Part shown: positions 1-10,839 of the stretch, in pieces
Layout of the letters: each line of letters starts with the position of its first letter
Numbering within the stretch: position 1 is the first letter of the stretch
From: Betaproteobacteria bacterium
GTDB lineage: Bacteria > Pseudomonadota > Gammaproteobacteria > Burkholderiales > Casimicrobiaceae
Assembly (NCBI GenBank): GCA_009778785.1
Contig: WRFN01000001.1
Span: 248,001 to 312,000, forward strand
Reading direction: 5' to 3'
Length of the DNA stretch: 64,000 bases
Notes under the pieces: generated by a model
What the model was told of the DNA's origin: nothing
Database searches by the model: none
Seen by the model: the letters and a program-made list of their open reading frames with translations, nothing else
Program-made: the position numbers and the translations under genes

Positions 1-408
1 AAGCGTGTCGCGCAGCCACGGCAGCGCCGCCAGCGCCCAAGCGACGAGGCCGCCCGCCGTCGCGCCCGCCGTGTTGGCGAGAAAGTCGTAAAGATCGGCG
101 CTGCGCGGCGGCATCAACCACTGGCAGGACTCGATTGCCAGCGATAACAGCGCGCCGTAAAAAGCCGCTCGCAACCAGCGGAAGCGACGGCCGACGAGCC
201 CGACAAAAAAACCGAGCGGCAGATAAGCAAAAAAGTTCACGACAAAATCGGCGCGATAAAGACGGGAGGGCGCGAACAACCAGAAGGGAGTTCCCGGCTG
301 CGGTATTTCCCAGCGAATGAACGGGTAAAGGCTGGCATAAATAATGCACAGCGTGTAAAGCAGCGCCAGCGCCAGCGGCAAACGGCTGCGACCATCGTCA
401 GCGCGCAT
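1..408 (-). CDS. VanZ-like membrane protein (partial, C-terminus beyond window)
   Basis: Reading leftward from an ATG at 408, 136 codons stay open to the window edge, so the C-terminus is missing. The N-terminus is basic (MRADDGRSR), followed by a hydrophobic segment (LALALLYTLCIIYASLYPF) and then alternating hydrophobic stretches and short loops. The segments DFVVNFFAYLPLGFFVG, ESCQWLMPPRSADLYDF and LANTAGATAGG are typical of the VanZ-like family of small integral membrane proteins. The start is supported by AGGAG six bases upstream. VanZ itself gives low-level teicoplanin resistance, but most chromosomal members have no known role, so the name is family-level only. Neighbours to the left are not visible. 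Confidence 0.8.
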   Translation of the reverse strand, partial: MRADDGRSRLPLALALLYTLCIIYASLYPFIRWEIPQPGTPFWLFAPSRLYRADFVVNFFAYLPLGFFVGLVGRRFRWLRAAFYGALLSLAIESCQWLMPPRSADLYDFLANTAGATAGGLVAWALAALPWLRDTL

Positions 409-598
409 CGCCGGCTCCTGAGCGAAGAAGCGGAAAAAAAGGCGCTACGGGACGATTCATGGCTGGCCGTGGAGGGAAGAAGTGAGGGAAAACACACCCT
501 AAGGTTTACGGGCGGTTTACTTTCCTGAAACATTATAGAGGGGAACGGCGGCAAATGGGGTGCCGAGATCGGTGCAGTCGCGGTGCGGGCGGGTTAAT

Positions 599-667
599 AA
601 CGGCTACAATAAATCTTTGTTGTCGCCTTCAACATCGGCCTGTCTGGCGCTGGCGAAAGGTTCTATG
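599..667 (+). repeat. Degenerate copy of the carA promoter and 5' coding end
   Basis: Bases 614-667 align with 1373-1430 (carA codons 9-27) with only scattered substitutions and about 4 bases of indel. Shared blocks include TCTTTGTTG, TGTCTGGCGCTGGC and a closing TCTATG. The string CGGCTACAAT, which contains the -10 hexamer of carA, also occurs at 601-610. The copy lies just upstream of the MAPEG gene and may supply its -10 element (TACAAT, 605-610), though I see no convincing -35. Confidence 0.75.
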
Positions 668-693
668 CACTTGTCTTTGGGGAAATTTCGGAA

Positions 694-1119
694 ATGAAAC
701 TGGATCTGTCGATGGCTGCGCCCATGTTTGTTCTGGCCGGTTGGACCGCGTTTGTCCTGTTGCTGATTCCCATCGTGCGCTTCACTGCGGCGGCGCAGGG
801 CAAGGTGAAACAGGAAGATTTCAGGCTGGCAGAAACCAGCCGCGTGCCGGAGTGGGTTACCCGTCCCAACCGCAATTACATGAATTTGCTCGAGCTTCCG
901 ATGCTGTTTTATACGATCAGCCTGCTGCTCGTCATCACACAACAAGCCACGCCCGCCATGCACGGCTTGGCTTGGACTTATGTCGGATTACGCATCGCGC
1001 ACAGCCTGTTTCATTTGATCGTCAATCAGGTGCTCGTGCGCTTCGCGATCTTTGCCGCCAGCAATTTGGTGCTGCTGGCGTTGTGGATCGTCGCTGGGTT
1101 ACAGCTTTTTTCCAGTTGA
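694..1119 (+). CDS. MAPEG-family integral membrane protein
   Basis: This 141-residue protein is almost entirely hydrophobic, with about four membrane-spanning segments (roughly residues 8-32, 65-85, 92-108 and 118-138). The segment RPNRNYMNLLELPMLFY between the first two spans matches the conserved core of MAPEG proteins (membrane-associated proteins in eicosanoid and glutathione metabolism), where an Asn/Glu-containing motif contributes to glutathione binding in characterised members. Bacterial homologues are largely uncharacterised, so a glutathione-linked activity is only inferred from the family. It stands alone between the VanZ-like gene and carA. The upstream region carries a degraded copy of the carA 5' end with a TACAAT -10 at 605-610. 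Confidence 0.82.
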   Translation: MKLDLSMAAPMFVLAGWTAFVLLLIPIVRFTAAAQGKVKQEDFRLAETSRVPEWVTRPNRNYMNLLELPMLFYTISLLLVITQQATPAMHGLAWTYVGLRIAHSLFHLIVNQVLVRFAIFAASNLVLLALWIVAGLQLFSS

Positions 1120-1225
1120 GGAACAGGCGCCGCGGATTTTACGACCTTATCCGCCCCACGTCCGCGATGACCACGGGCGGCAGGATGTGTCGCCACTACG
1201 CACACAGAATAAATCACCGCCACCC

Positions 1226-1255
1226 TTGAGCAACTATAGGGGCAGCGGCTACAAT
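1226..1255 (+). promoter_or_regulatory. Putative sigma-70 promoter of carAB
   Basis: TTGAGC (1226-1231) and TACAAT (1250-1255) are separated by 18 bases and lie about 95 bases before the carA start. Both hexamers are close to the sigma-70 consensus. The intervening leader shows no pyrimidine or arginine operator that I can recognise. Confidence 0.6.
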
Positions 1256-1348
1256 ACACACTTCCGAATCACCTTTATGCTCTTGGATTTTCACCCTCAC
1301 CCGATGAGCGGTGGCGAGTGGGTGTGAGCCTTACGAAAGCGAAGTGTC

Positions 1349-2521
1349 ATGTCTTCATCTTCTTCAAATTCTTCTTTGTTGCCGCCGTCAACACCGGCTT
1401 GTCTGGCGCTGGCCGACGGTACGGTCTATGAGGGCGTCAGCGTCGGCGTGGACGGCGAGGCCGTCGGCGAGGTGGTGTTCAACACCGCGATGACCGGCTA
1501 TCAGGAAATTCTGACCGATCCGAGTTACGCGCAGCAAATCGTCACGCTGACTTACCCGCACATCGGCAACGTCGGCGTCAATCCCGAAGATGTCGAGAGC
1601 GATCGACCCTACGCGGCGGGGCTGATCGTCAAGGATGTGCCGAAGTTGGCGTCGAATTATCGGATGACGCAATCGCTCGGCGATTATTTGCGGGAACACG
1701 CGGTGGTGGCGATTGCCGGCATCGATACCCGCAGCCTGACGCAGCATTTGCGCGAAAACGGGGCGCAATCAGGTTGCGTGATGGCGGGCGCCAACGCCAC
1801 GCCGATGACGGCGCTCAAGAAAGCGCGAGCATTTGGCGGCCTCGCCGGATTGGATTTGGCGAAAGTCGTTTCGACCAAGAAGCCTTACACCTGGGACGAA
1901 ACAGCTTGGGTGCTGGAGACGGGTTACGGCAAGATGCAGTCGCCGCGTTTTCACGTCGTGGCTTACGATTTTGGCGTCAAGCGCAACATTCTGCGGTTGC
2001 TGGCGGCGCGCGGTTGCAAGCTGACCGTCGTACCCGCGCAAACCAGCGCCGACGAAGTGTTGGCGATGAAGCCCGACGGCGTGTTTTTGTCGAACGGCCC
2101 AGGCGATCCGGCGCCGTGCGATTACGCGATTCACGCGGTGCGGCGGTTGATTGCGAGCGGCAAGCCGGTGTTCGGCATTTGTCTCGGCCATCAAATCATG
2201 GCGCTGGCGGCGGGCGCTTCGACGTACAAGATGAAGTTCGGCCATCACGGCGCCAATCATCCGGTGCAGAGTGTCGAAACCCAACAGGTTTTCATCACGT
2301 CGCAAAATCACGGCTTCGCCGTTGACATCAACACGTTGCCGTCGAATGTCGAGACGACGTTCATCTCGCTGTTCGACGGTTCACTGCAAGGGTTGCGTTT
2401 CAAAGATCATCCTGCTTTCTGTTTTCAGGGGCACCCCGAGGCTTCGCCCGGCCCGCAAGACATCGTCCCGCTCTTCGACCAATTCATCGGCCAGTTCATC
2501 GATATGATGGCGCACGCCTGA
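1349..2521 (+). CDS. carA: Carbamoyl-phosphate synthase small (glutaminase) subunit
   Basis: CarA hydrolyses glutamine and channels ammonia to CarB to make carbamoyl phosphate, the shared precursor of pyrimidines and arginine. The 390-residue protein has the usual N-terminal CarA domain (LADGTVYEG, then [20 protein letters not shown]) and a C-terminal class I amidotransferase domain. The nucleophile is Cys278 in [12 protein letters not shown], and the catalytic His and Glu sit in [11 protein letters not shown]. The first 18 residues are a serine- and proline-rich extension ([18 protein letters not shown]) that is longer than usual. The next gene, carB, begins 12 bases after the stop, so the two are co-transcribed from the promoter near 1226-1255. 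Confidence 0.97.
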   Translation: MSSSSSNSSLLPPSTPACLALADGTVYEGVSVGVDGEAVGEVVFNTAMTGYQEILTDPSYAQQIVTLTYPHIGNVGVNPEDVESDRPYAAGLIVKDVPKLASNYRMTQSLGDYLREHAVVAIAGIDTRSLTQHLRENGAQSGCVMAGANATPMTALKKARAFGGLAGLDLAKVVSTKKPYTWDETAWVLETGYGKMQSPRFHVVAYDFGVKRNILRLLAARGCKLTVVPAQTSADEVLAMKPDGVFLSNGPGDPAPCDYAIHAVRRLIASGKPVFGICLGHQIMALAAGASTYKMKFGHHGANHPVQSVETQQVFITSQNHGFAVDINTLPSNVETTFISLFDGSLQGLRFKDHPAFCFQGHPEASPGPQDIVPLFDQFIGQFIDMMAHA

Positions 2522-2533
2522 TCCGAGATTCTC

Positions 2534-5791
<3,258 letters not shown>

Positions 5792-5810
5792 CTCGTGCTG
5801 CCCTGTAGGG

Positions 5811-5852
5811 TGGGCAGCGGTGCGTAGTGCCGTGCACACCTTTCCATAGACG
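5811..5852. repeat. Dispersed palindromic repeat, GTAGGGTGGGCA family
   Basis: This stretch directly behind carB begins CTGTAGGGTGGGCAG and contains the self-complementary core GTGC...GCAC. Related sequences lie at 30155-30190 and, in the opposite orientation, at 50166-50203. All three are just outside genes. It could act as a transcript end for carAB, but it lacks a T-run. Confidence 0.55.
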
Positions 5853-5886
5853 TTGAAGAAGCGGCGCGGATGAACGTGATTTTGTC

Positions 5887-5911
5887 GCGGGCGGCAGGAT
5901 GCCGCTCCTAC
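5887..5911. repeat. Short dispersed repeat (GCGGCAGGATGCCGC type)
   Basis: The small palindromic unit GCGGCAGGATGCCGC followed by CTCCTAC sits across the 3' end of etfA. A close copy (GCGGCAGAATGCCGCCTCTAC) is found at 12378-12398, and a weaker one at 1177-1199. These resemble short REP-like units. Confidence 0.45.
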
Positions 5912-6858
5912 AACAACCCGATCAACGCCGGGATCACTTCGCGCATGTCGCCGACGATGCCGTAATCGGCGATCTGAAAAATAGGCGCCTGCGGATCGCT
6001 GTTGACGGCGACGATCACTTTGCTGTCTTTGATTCCGGCCAAGTGTTGCACCGCGCCGGAGATGCCGATGGCGATATAGAGTTCCGGCGCGATGATTTTT
6101 CCGGTTTGTCCGAGCAAAAATTCGCTGGAAGCCATTCCTTCTTCGACGACGGCGCGGCTCACGCCGATGGCGGCATCGAGTTTGTCCGCCAGTTTTCTGA
6201 CGAAGGGCATGCCGTTTTCTCCCACGCCGAGGCCGCAACCGATGACGATGCGCGCGCGCGACAATTCCGGGCGCGACGAGCTGGGGCCGCTGCGTTCGAC
6301 GCAACGAATTTCGTGCGGCGGCGTCAGCGCCGGAGGCGTCGGCGCCAAGACTTCAATCGGCGCGGCTTGGGTTTGTATTTTGGCGGGAGGAAAAGCGTTG
6401 GCACGAACGGTCAGCAGTTTGATTTCGCCTTTCAATCGCTCCGCGACCAGCAAGCTGCCGGCGTACACCGGTCGCACGAACATTTCTTCGCTCTCGATTT
6501 TCGTGATGTCGGCCACGATATCGGTGTTGCGTTGCGCGCCCAGATACGGCATCACCCGCTTGCCTTTGTAGCTGCTCGACATCATCACATAACGGTAGCC
6601 GCCGCGCGCGATCACGGCTTGCGTTTGCGCGGCGAGGTCTTCGGTCAACTGCGCTTCGAGGTACGGTGCCGTGACCACTTTCACGTCGGTAACGCCTTCG
6701 ATGGTTGCCGCTTGCTGTGCCAGAATTTCGCCGTGCGCTTCGCTCGTCATCACCAGAACGTGTACGTCACTTTCGAGCAGGCGCGCTGCCGATACCACGC
6801 TGGGCGTTGCCGCTTCCAGTCGTCCGTTTTCGTGTTCGGCCAGTATCAGGATCGCCAT
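5908..6858 (-). CDS. etfA: Electron transfer flavoprotein alpha subunit
   Basis: The alpha subunit (FixB) forms a heterodimer with EtfB, holds FAD, and passes electrons from acyl-CoA and other dehydrogenases to ETF-quinone oxidoreductase. The protein is 316 residues, normal for the family. The N-terminal domain begins MAILILAEHENGRL. The C-terminal FAD domain carries GCGLGVGENGMPFVRKLADKL, then SSEFLLGQTGKIIAPELYI, AIGISGAVQHLAGIKDS and IVAVNSDPQAPIFQIADYG, the diagnostic ETF-alpha block. It follows etfB by 15 bases on the same strand, so the two are one operon, probably together with smpB upstream. Confidence 0.96.
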   Translation of the reverse strand: MAILILAEHENGRLEAATPSVVSAARLLESDVHVLVMTSEAHGEILAQQAATIEGVTDVKVVTAPYLEAQLTEDLAAQTQAVIARGGYRYVMMSSSYKGKRVMPYLGAQRNTDIVADITKIESEEMFVRPVYAGSLLVAERLKGEIKLLTVRANAFPPAKIQTQAAPIEVLAPTPPALTPPHEIRCVERSGPSSSRPELSRARIVIGCGLGVGENGMPFVRKLADKLDAAIGVSRAVVEEGMASSEFLLGQTGKIIAPELYIAIGISGAVQHLAGIKDSKVIVAVNSDPQAPIFQIADYGIVGDMREVIPALIGLL

Positions 6859-6873
6859 GGTGTTCTCTGCCGC

Positions 6874-7623
6874 TCAAACGGTTTGCGTGTCGGTGCGCAA
6901 ACGCTGGACGAGCGTTGCCGCGTCGGGCAACACCATTCCGCGACGGCGCTCCGGCGGCGCGCGCAACTGAACGATGGCGACGTTCATGTCCATATCGACG
7001 CCAAGCGCTTCCGCTGCCACGCTCGGAATTTTTCTTTTCTTGGCTTTCATCAGATTGGGCATGGAGACATAGCGCGGCACAGCGAGCCGAAGTTCGGTGC
7101 TGACCAGCGTCGGCAAGGTGGTTTCGAGCGTTTCAAAACCGTGATCAGTTTTACAACGGGCGCGCACTTTTTCGCCTTCGAGGGTCAGCGTTTCGGCGAA
7201 CGGCACGAAAGGCCAACCGAGCAGACTCGCCAACATCGGTCCTACTTGATTGCCGTCGCTGCCCATGCCTTGCCGACCGATCAACACCAGCGCGCATTCT
7301 TCGCGCACTGCCACCGCCTTCAGCAAACGCGCCACCACCAACGGCGTCATCGCCTGTCGTGTCTCGACGAACAACGCCTCATCCGCGCCCATCGCCAGCG
7401 TCGTGCGCAGTGTTTCCACGCTTTCTTCCGTGCCGCACGAAACCGTCAGCACTTGCGTTGCCTTGCCTTGCTCCCGAAATTGCAGCGCTGTTTCCAGCGC
7501 CGCTTCGTCGTAGGGGTTCATCACCATTTTCATGTACGTCATGTCCAGCCCCGAATGGTCGGGCTTCAGGCGGACTTTGAACGAAGGGTCGATCACCCTT
7601 TTTATCGGCACCAGAATCTTCAT
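6874..7623 (-). CDS. etfB: Electron transfer flavoprotein beta subunit
   Basis: The beta subunit (FixA) partners EtfA and binds AMP structurally. The 249-residue protein begins MKILVPIKRVIDP and contains MNPYDEAALETALQFRE, VLIGRQGMGSDGNQVGPMLASLLG and the signature region VRARCKTDHGFETLETTLPTLVSTE, all typical of ETF-beta. It starts only 11 bases after the smpB stop and ends 15 bases before etfA, so smpB-etfB-etfA reads as a single transcription unit. The cognate membrane acceptor, ETF-QO, is encoded separately at 43330-45000. Confidence 0.96.
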   Translation of the reverse strand: MKILVPIKRVIDPSFKVRLKPDHSGLDMTYMKMVMNPYDEAALETALQFREQGKATQVLTVSCGTEESVETLRTTLAMGADEALFVETRQAMTPLVVARLLKAVAVREECALVLIGRQGMGSDGNQVGPMLASLLGWPFVPFAETLTLEGEKVRARCKTDHGFETLETTLPTLVSTELRLAVPRYVSMPNLMKAKKRKIPSVAAEALGVDMDMNVAIVQLRAPPERRRGMVLPDAATLVQRLRTDTQTV

Positions 7624-7634
7624 GAGCGTTTTCG

Positions 7635-8093
7635 TTAGCGCGTTTTTCCCGGGCGGTCACGCAACAATCGCTGCTTCTCGCGGTTCCATTCGCGCTCTTT
7701 GACCGTTTGCCGTTTGTCGTGCTGCTTCTTGCCTTTGGCCAGCCCCATCTCCAACTTGACCCGACCGTTCTTGAAATGCAGGTTGATCGGCACCAGCGTA
7801 TAACCGGCGCGTTCCACCTGTCCGATCAGGCGCTGAATCTCTTTCGCGTGCATCAGCAATTTACGGGTGCGCGTCGGTTCGGCGCGAACGTGCGTTGAAG
7901 CCGAAGTGAGCGGCGTGATGTGCGACCCCAGCAGCCACAACTCGCCGCTGCGGATCACCACATAGGCTTCCTTGAGTTGCGCCCGACCGTCACGCGCCGC
8001 TTTCACTTCCCAACCGTGGAGCACCAGACCGGCCTCGAAGCGTTCCTCGATAAAATAGTCGTGAAAGGCCTTGCGGTTATCGACGATGGACAT
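7635..8093 (-). CDS. smpB: SsrA-binding protein SmpB
   Basis: SmpB binds tmRNA and mimics the missing anticodon arm during trans-translation, rescuing stalled ribosomes. The protein has the conserved N-terminus [21 protein letters not shown], the core [19 protein letters not shown], and the basic tail [21 protein letters not shown] that folds in the decoding site. I place the start at the ATG at 8093 because homologues begin [14 protein letters not shown] at 8102 in frame lies 10 bases after AGAGGA and is an alternative that would add MPI. The ssrA gene itself is not in this window. The next gene downstream is etfB, 11 bases away. Confidence 0.95.
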   Translation of the reverse strand: MSIVDNRKAFHDYFIEERFEAGLVLHGWEVKAARDGRAQLKEAYVVIRSGELWLLGSHITPLTSASTHVRAEPTRTRKLLMHAKEIQRLIGQVERAGYTLVPINLHFKNGRVKLEMGLAKGKKQHDKRQTVKEREWNREKQRLLRDRPGKTR

Positions 8094-8239
8094 AATAGGC
8101 AAAACTCGAAAATCCTCTTATTGTAACCGTAGCGCGCTACGATCGCGATATCTCTTTGTGGGTATTCCGTCGGGCGCCGCCTCATGACGCACAATCGCTT
8201 TGGTATATACTTGCTGTCGATTCCCAAGGAACCCGAAAA

Positions 8240-9289
8240 ATGATTTTTAATACATTTTACCAGAGACAAAATTTCCCCCCCAAAGTTGTCAAAGCGATGA
8301 AAGGAATGAGAGTCGCCGTCATACTGTTGGCAGTCTTCCCCTTGCTGGCTTATGGTGACGAACCCGAGGGCGACGAACCCGCTCCGGCGTTGAAGGCATG
8401 CGCGGATGCCGGTTCCAAAAATACCGCCGAAACGCTGAAGACCTGCCAGACGGCGGCAGAGCAGGGCGAAGCGAAAGCGCAAGTCGTTCTTGGCGACATC
8501 TATTTTTATGGCCGCGGCGTGGCGAAAGACGAAGCCGAAGCAGTGAAGTGGTACAAAAAAGCGGCAGGGCAGGGAAACACGGAAGCGCAAAAAAGCCTCG
8601 GATGGGCGTACTTCTCCGGTCAAGGCGTCGAGAGAAACAGCGGTGAAGCGATCAAGTGGTACAGAACGGCGGCGGGACAGGGACAAGCGGAGGCGCAATA
8701 CTATCTTGGCTTAATGTACGAAACCGGCGAAGGCGTCGAGGAAAACGCCAAAGAAGCGGCGAAATGGTACACCAAGGCGGCGGAGCAAGGCGATGCCAAT
8801 TCGCAACTCGAAATGGGCGATCGCTATGCCGAAGGTCGCGGCGTGGTGAAAGACGAAGCGGAAGCGGCGAAGTGGTACGCCAAAGCGGCGGAACAGAATT
8901 TTGAAGAAGCGCAATACAAACTCGGCGTGATGTACGAAAAAGGGCAGGGCATTGCAAAAGACAGCGACAAAGCGGCGCAGTGGTACAAAAAAGCGATGAG
9001 CGAGTACAAAAAAGGCGCGGAACAAGGAGACGCCGGCGCGCAGTCAGGCTTAGGCGAAATGTATTTCAACGGTCGCGGCGTCGCGCAGAGCGATGCGGAG
9101 GCGGCGAAATGGTTCACCCAAGCAGCAGAACAGGACGAGGCGACGGCGCAATCCCGCCTTGGCGTGATGTACGCCGAAGGACGCGGCGTTGAAAAAGACA
9201 AAACGGAAGCCAGAAAGTGGCTTGAAAAAGCGGCCGAACAGGGAAACAAAGAGGCTCTCGAAGCGCTGAAAAAATATTTTCCGCAATGA
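8240..9289 (+). CDS. Secreted Sel1-repeat protein (first of a tandem pair)
   Basis: This 349-residue protein has a long signal-like N-terminus: a 20-residue polar stretch, then MKGMRVAVILLAVFPLLAYGD, with likely cleavage after the LAYG segment. The mature part holds about seven Sel1-type repeats of 36 residues (pattern AxxxLGxMYxxGxGVxxDxxEAAKWYxKAAEQG), which fold as TPR-like helical pairs and usually mediate protein contacts. The start at 8240 is preferred because AAGGA precedes it and the neighbouring paralogue begins in the same way (MIFxxFxxRQxF). Repeat 5 carries an insertion (SEYKKG). The binding partner is unknown; no catalytic domain is present. The paralogue starts 16 bases after this stop. 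Confidence 0.85.
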   Translation: MIFNTFYQRQNFPPKVVKAMKGMRVAVILLAVFPLLAYGDEPEGDEPAPALKACADAGSKNTAETLKTCQTAAEQGEAKAQVVLGDIYFYGRGVAKDEAEAVKWYKKAAGQGNTEAQKSLGWAYFSGQGVERNSGEAIKWYRTAAGQGQAEAQYYLGLMYETGEGVEENAKEAAKWYTKAAEQGDANSQLEMGDRYAEGRGVVKDEAEAAKWYAKAAEQNFEEAQYKLGVMYEKGQGIAKDSDKAAQWYKKAMSEYKKGAEQGDAGAQSGLGEMYFNGRGVAQSDAEAAKWFTQAAEQDEATAQSRLGVMYAEGRGVEKDKTEARKWLEKAAEQGNKEALEALKKYFPQ

Positions 9290-9305
9290 ACATCAGGAGT
9301 CGGCA

Positions 9306-10460
9306 ATGATTTTTGATAGGTTTCACCTGAGACAATGCTTCAACGTCAAAACCGCCAACGCGATGAAATGGTTGAGGTCAATGGCCGCTATCGCACTATT
9401 GGCGACCTTTCCCTTGTTGGCTTATGGTAGTGAACCCACTTCGGAATGCGATCCTTCTCCGACGCTGAAGGCTTGTACGGATGGTTTTGAACGTCTTCCC
9501 GAAAATGCCGCAGCGACACTGAAGAACTGTCAACAGGCAGCGGAACAGGGCGATGCGTGGGCGCAAACCATCCTTGGATCGATATATCTTCAAGGCCAAG
9601 GCGCTGCTGAAGACGTCACGGAGGCGGCGAAGTGGTTCAGAAAAGCGGCGGAGCAAGGTCGTGCGGATGCTCAATTTATTCTTGGGCAAATGTATGATTT
9701 GGAATGGAATAAAGGAGGTCGAAGTATTGGGTTGGATGCTGCGGAGGCGGCGAAGTGGTACAGAAAAGCAGCAGATCAAGGCTCTGCGGAAGCGCAATAT
9801 GCCCTTGGTGGGTTGTATGCCCAAGGCCGAGGTGTTCCACAAGACGATGCGGAAGCAGTGAAATGGGGTAGAAAATCAGCGGAACAGGGATTTGCGAAAG
9901 CGCAATCCGCTCTCGGGATGATGTACGAAAAAGGCCGTGGCGTTGCTCAGGATGCTACGGAGGCGGCAAAGTGGTACAGAAAGGCGGCAGAACAAGGGTT
10001 TGCGGAAACACAAAACAAACGTGGGGAAGGTCAAGGTGTTGTTCAGGATGATGCAGAAGCGGTGAGGTGGCTCAGAACAGCGGCAGAACGAGAGCAAGCG
10101 AAGGCGCAATTCAGCCTTGGGCGAATGTATTTGTTGGGGCAAGGCGTTACGAAGGACGAAGTAGAAGCGGCAAAGTGGTTCAAAAAATCGGCGGAGCTGG
10201 GGGATGCGTGGGCACAAGCTTGGCTCGGGTTGATGTATAAGGAAGCTCGAGGTGTTGCTCATGATGATGCAGAGGCTGTGAAGTGGCTCAGAAAAGCTGC
10301 GGAGCAGGGAAATGCAACGGCGCAATACGCTTTGGGGTGGATGTATTTTTATGGTCGCGGTGTCGCGCAAGATAAAACAGAAGCAAAAAAGTGGTTTGAA
10401 AAAGCGGCAGCGCAGGGAAACAAAGACGCCATCGACGCATTGAAAGAAGATTCTCGATGA
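9306..10460 (+). CDS. Secreted Sel1-repeat protein (second of a tandem pair)
   Basis: A 384-residue paralogue of the preceding gene, with the same start (MIFDRFHLRQCF) and signal region (AAIALLATFPLLAYGSE) and the shared segment PTLKACTD after it. About eight Sel1 repeats follow. Repeat 2 has a small insertion (DLEWNKGGRSIG), and repeat 5 is shortened (TQNKRGEGQGVVQDD), apparently by an in-frame loss of about six residues around the LGxMY position. AGGAG lies 8 bases before the ATG. The stop overlaps the rnfH start (ATGA), so the two are translationally coupled. Function is unknown beyond protein-protein contact in the periplasm. Confidence 0.85.
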   Translation: MIFDRFHLRQCFNVKTANAMKWLRSMAAIALLATFPLLAYGSEPTSECDPSPTLKACTDGFERLPENAAATLKNCQQAAEQGDAWAQTILGSIYLQGQGAAEDVTEAAKWFRKAAEQGRADAQFILGQMYDLEWNKGGRSIGLDAAEAAKWYRKAADQGSAEAQYALGGLYAQGRGVPQDDAEAVKWGRKSAEQGFAKAQSALGMMYEKGRGVAQDATEAAKWYRKAAEQGFAETQNKRGEGQGVVQDDAEAVRWLRTAAEREQAKAQFSLGRMYLLGQGVTKDEVEAAKWFKKSAELGDAWAQAWLGLMYKEARGVAHDDAEAVKWLRKAAEQGNATAQYALGWMYFYGRGVAQDKTEAKKWFEKAAAQGNKDAIDALKEDSR

Positions 10461-10771
10461 TGGAATCGTCACTAACTCAAGGCGAGGAAACCATCGCCGT
10501 TGCCGTTGTCTGCGTCTTTCAGAATCGGGTGATCATGCGTGATTTCCGATTACCGTTGCACAGCACAGTGGCCGATGCGCTTGCTGTCGCCCGCGCGTCG
10601 GGGGCTTTTCCGTCAGATGATGAAAACACTTGGGGTTACGCTATTTTCGGGCAGTGCGCCCCACCGGAAACGCTGCTTCATGACGGCGACCGCCTCGAAT
10701 GGTTGCGGCCGTTACATTGTGATCCTAAAACAAGTCGGCGGCGGCGCGCTAAATCGAAAGTGAGCGGGTAA
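10457..10771 (+). CDS. rnfH: RnfH family ubiquitin-like protein
   Basis: This 104-residue protein has the small beta-grasp fold features of RnfH (PF03658): an N-terminal strand IAVAVVCVF, the segment FRLPLHSTVADALAVARASGAF, then NTWGYAIFGQCAPPETLLHDGDRLEWLRPLHCDPKTSRRRRA. The closing DGDR(L/V)E..RPL..DPK..RR motif is the family hallmark. RnfH is usually encoded beside ratA and near smpB; its precise role is unknown. Here the expected ratA is absent and two Sel1-repeat genes lie between smpB and rnfH. Two adjacent ATG codons (10457 and 10460) both overlap the preceding stop. Confidence 0.85.
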   Translation: MMESSLTQGEETIAVAVVCVFQNRVIMRDFRLPLHSTVADALAVARASGAFPSDDENTWGYAIFGQCAPPETLLHDGDRLEWLRPLHCDPKTSRRRRAKSKVSG

Positions 10772-10839
10772 TTCATTCGTCGTCTTAAAAGCATGTGATA
10801 CCATTTGCCCTGAATCGGATCGATCTGCCAACTTGAATC

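Noticed and set aside
5899..7638. A 579-codon open frame on the plus strand opposite etfA and etfB
   Set aside because: The etf genes are unmistakable on the other strand, and the antisense product is His/Arg/Gln-rich without any domain.
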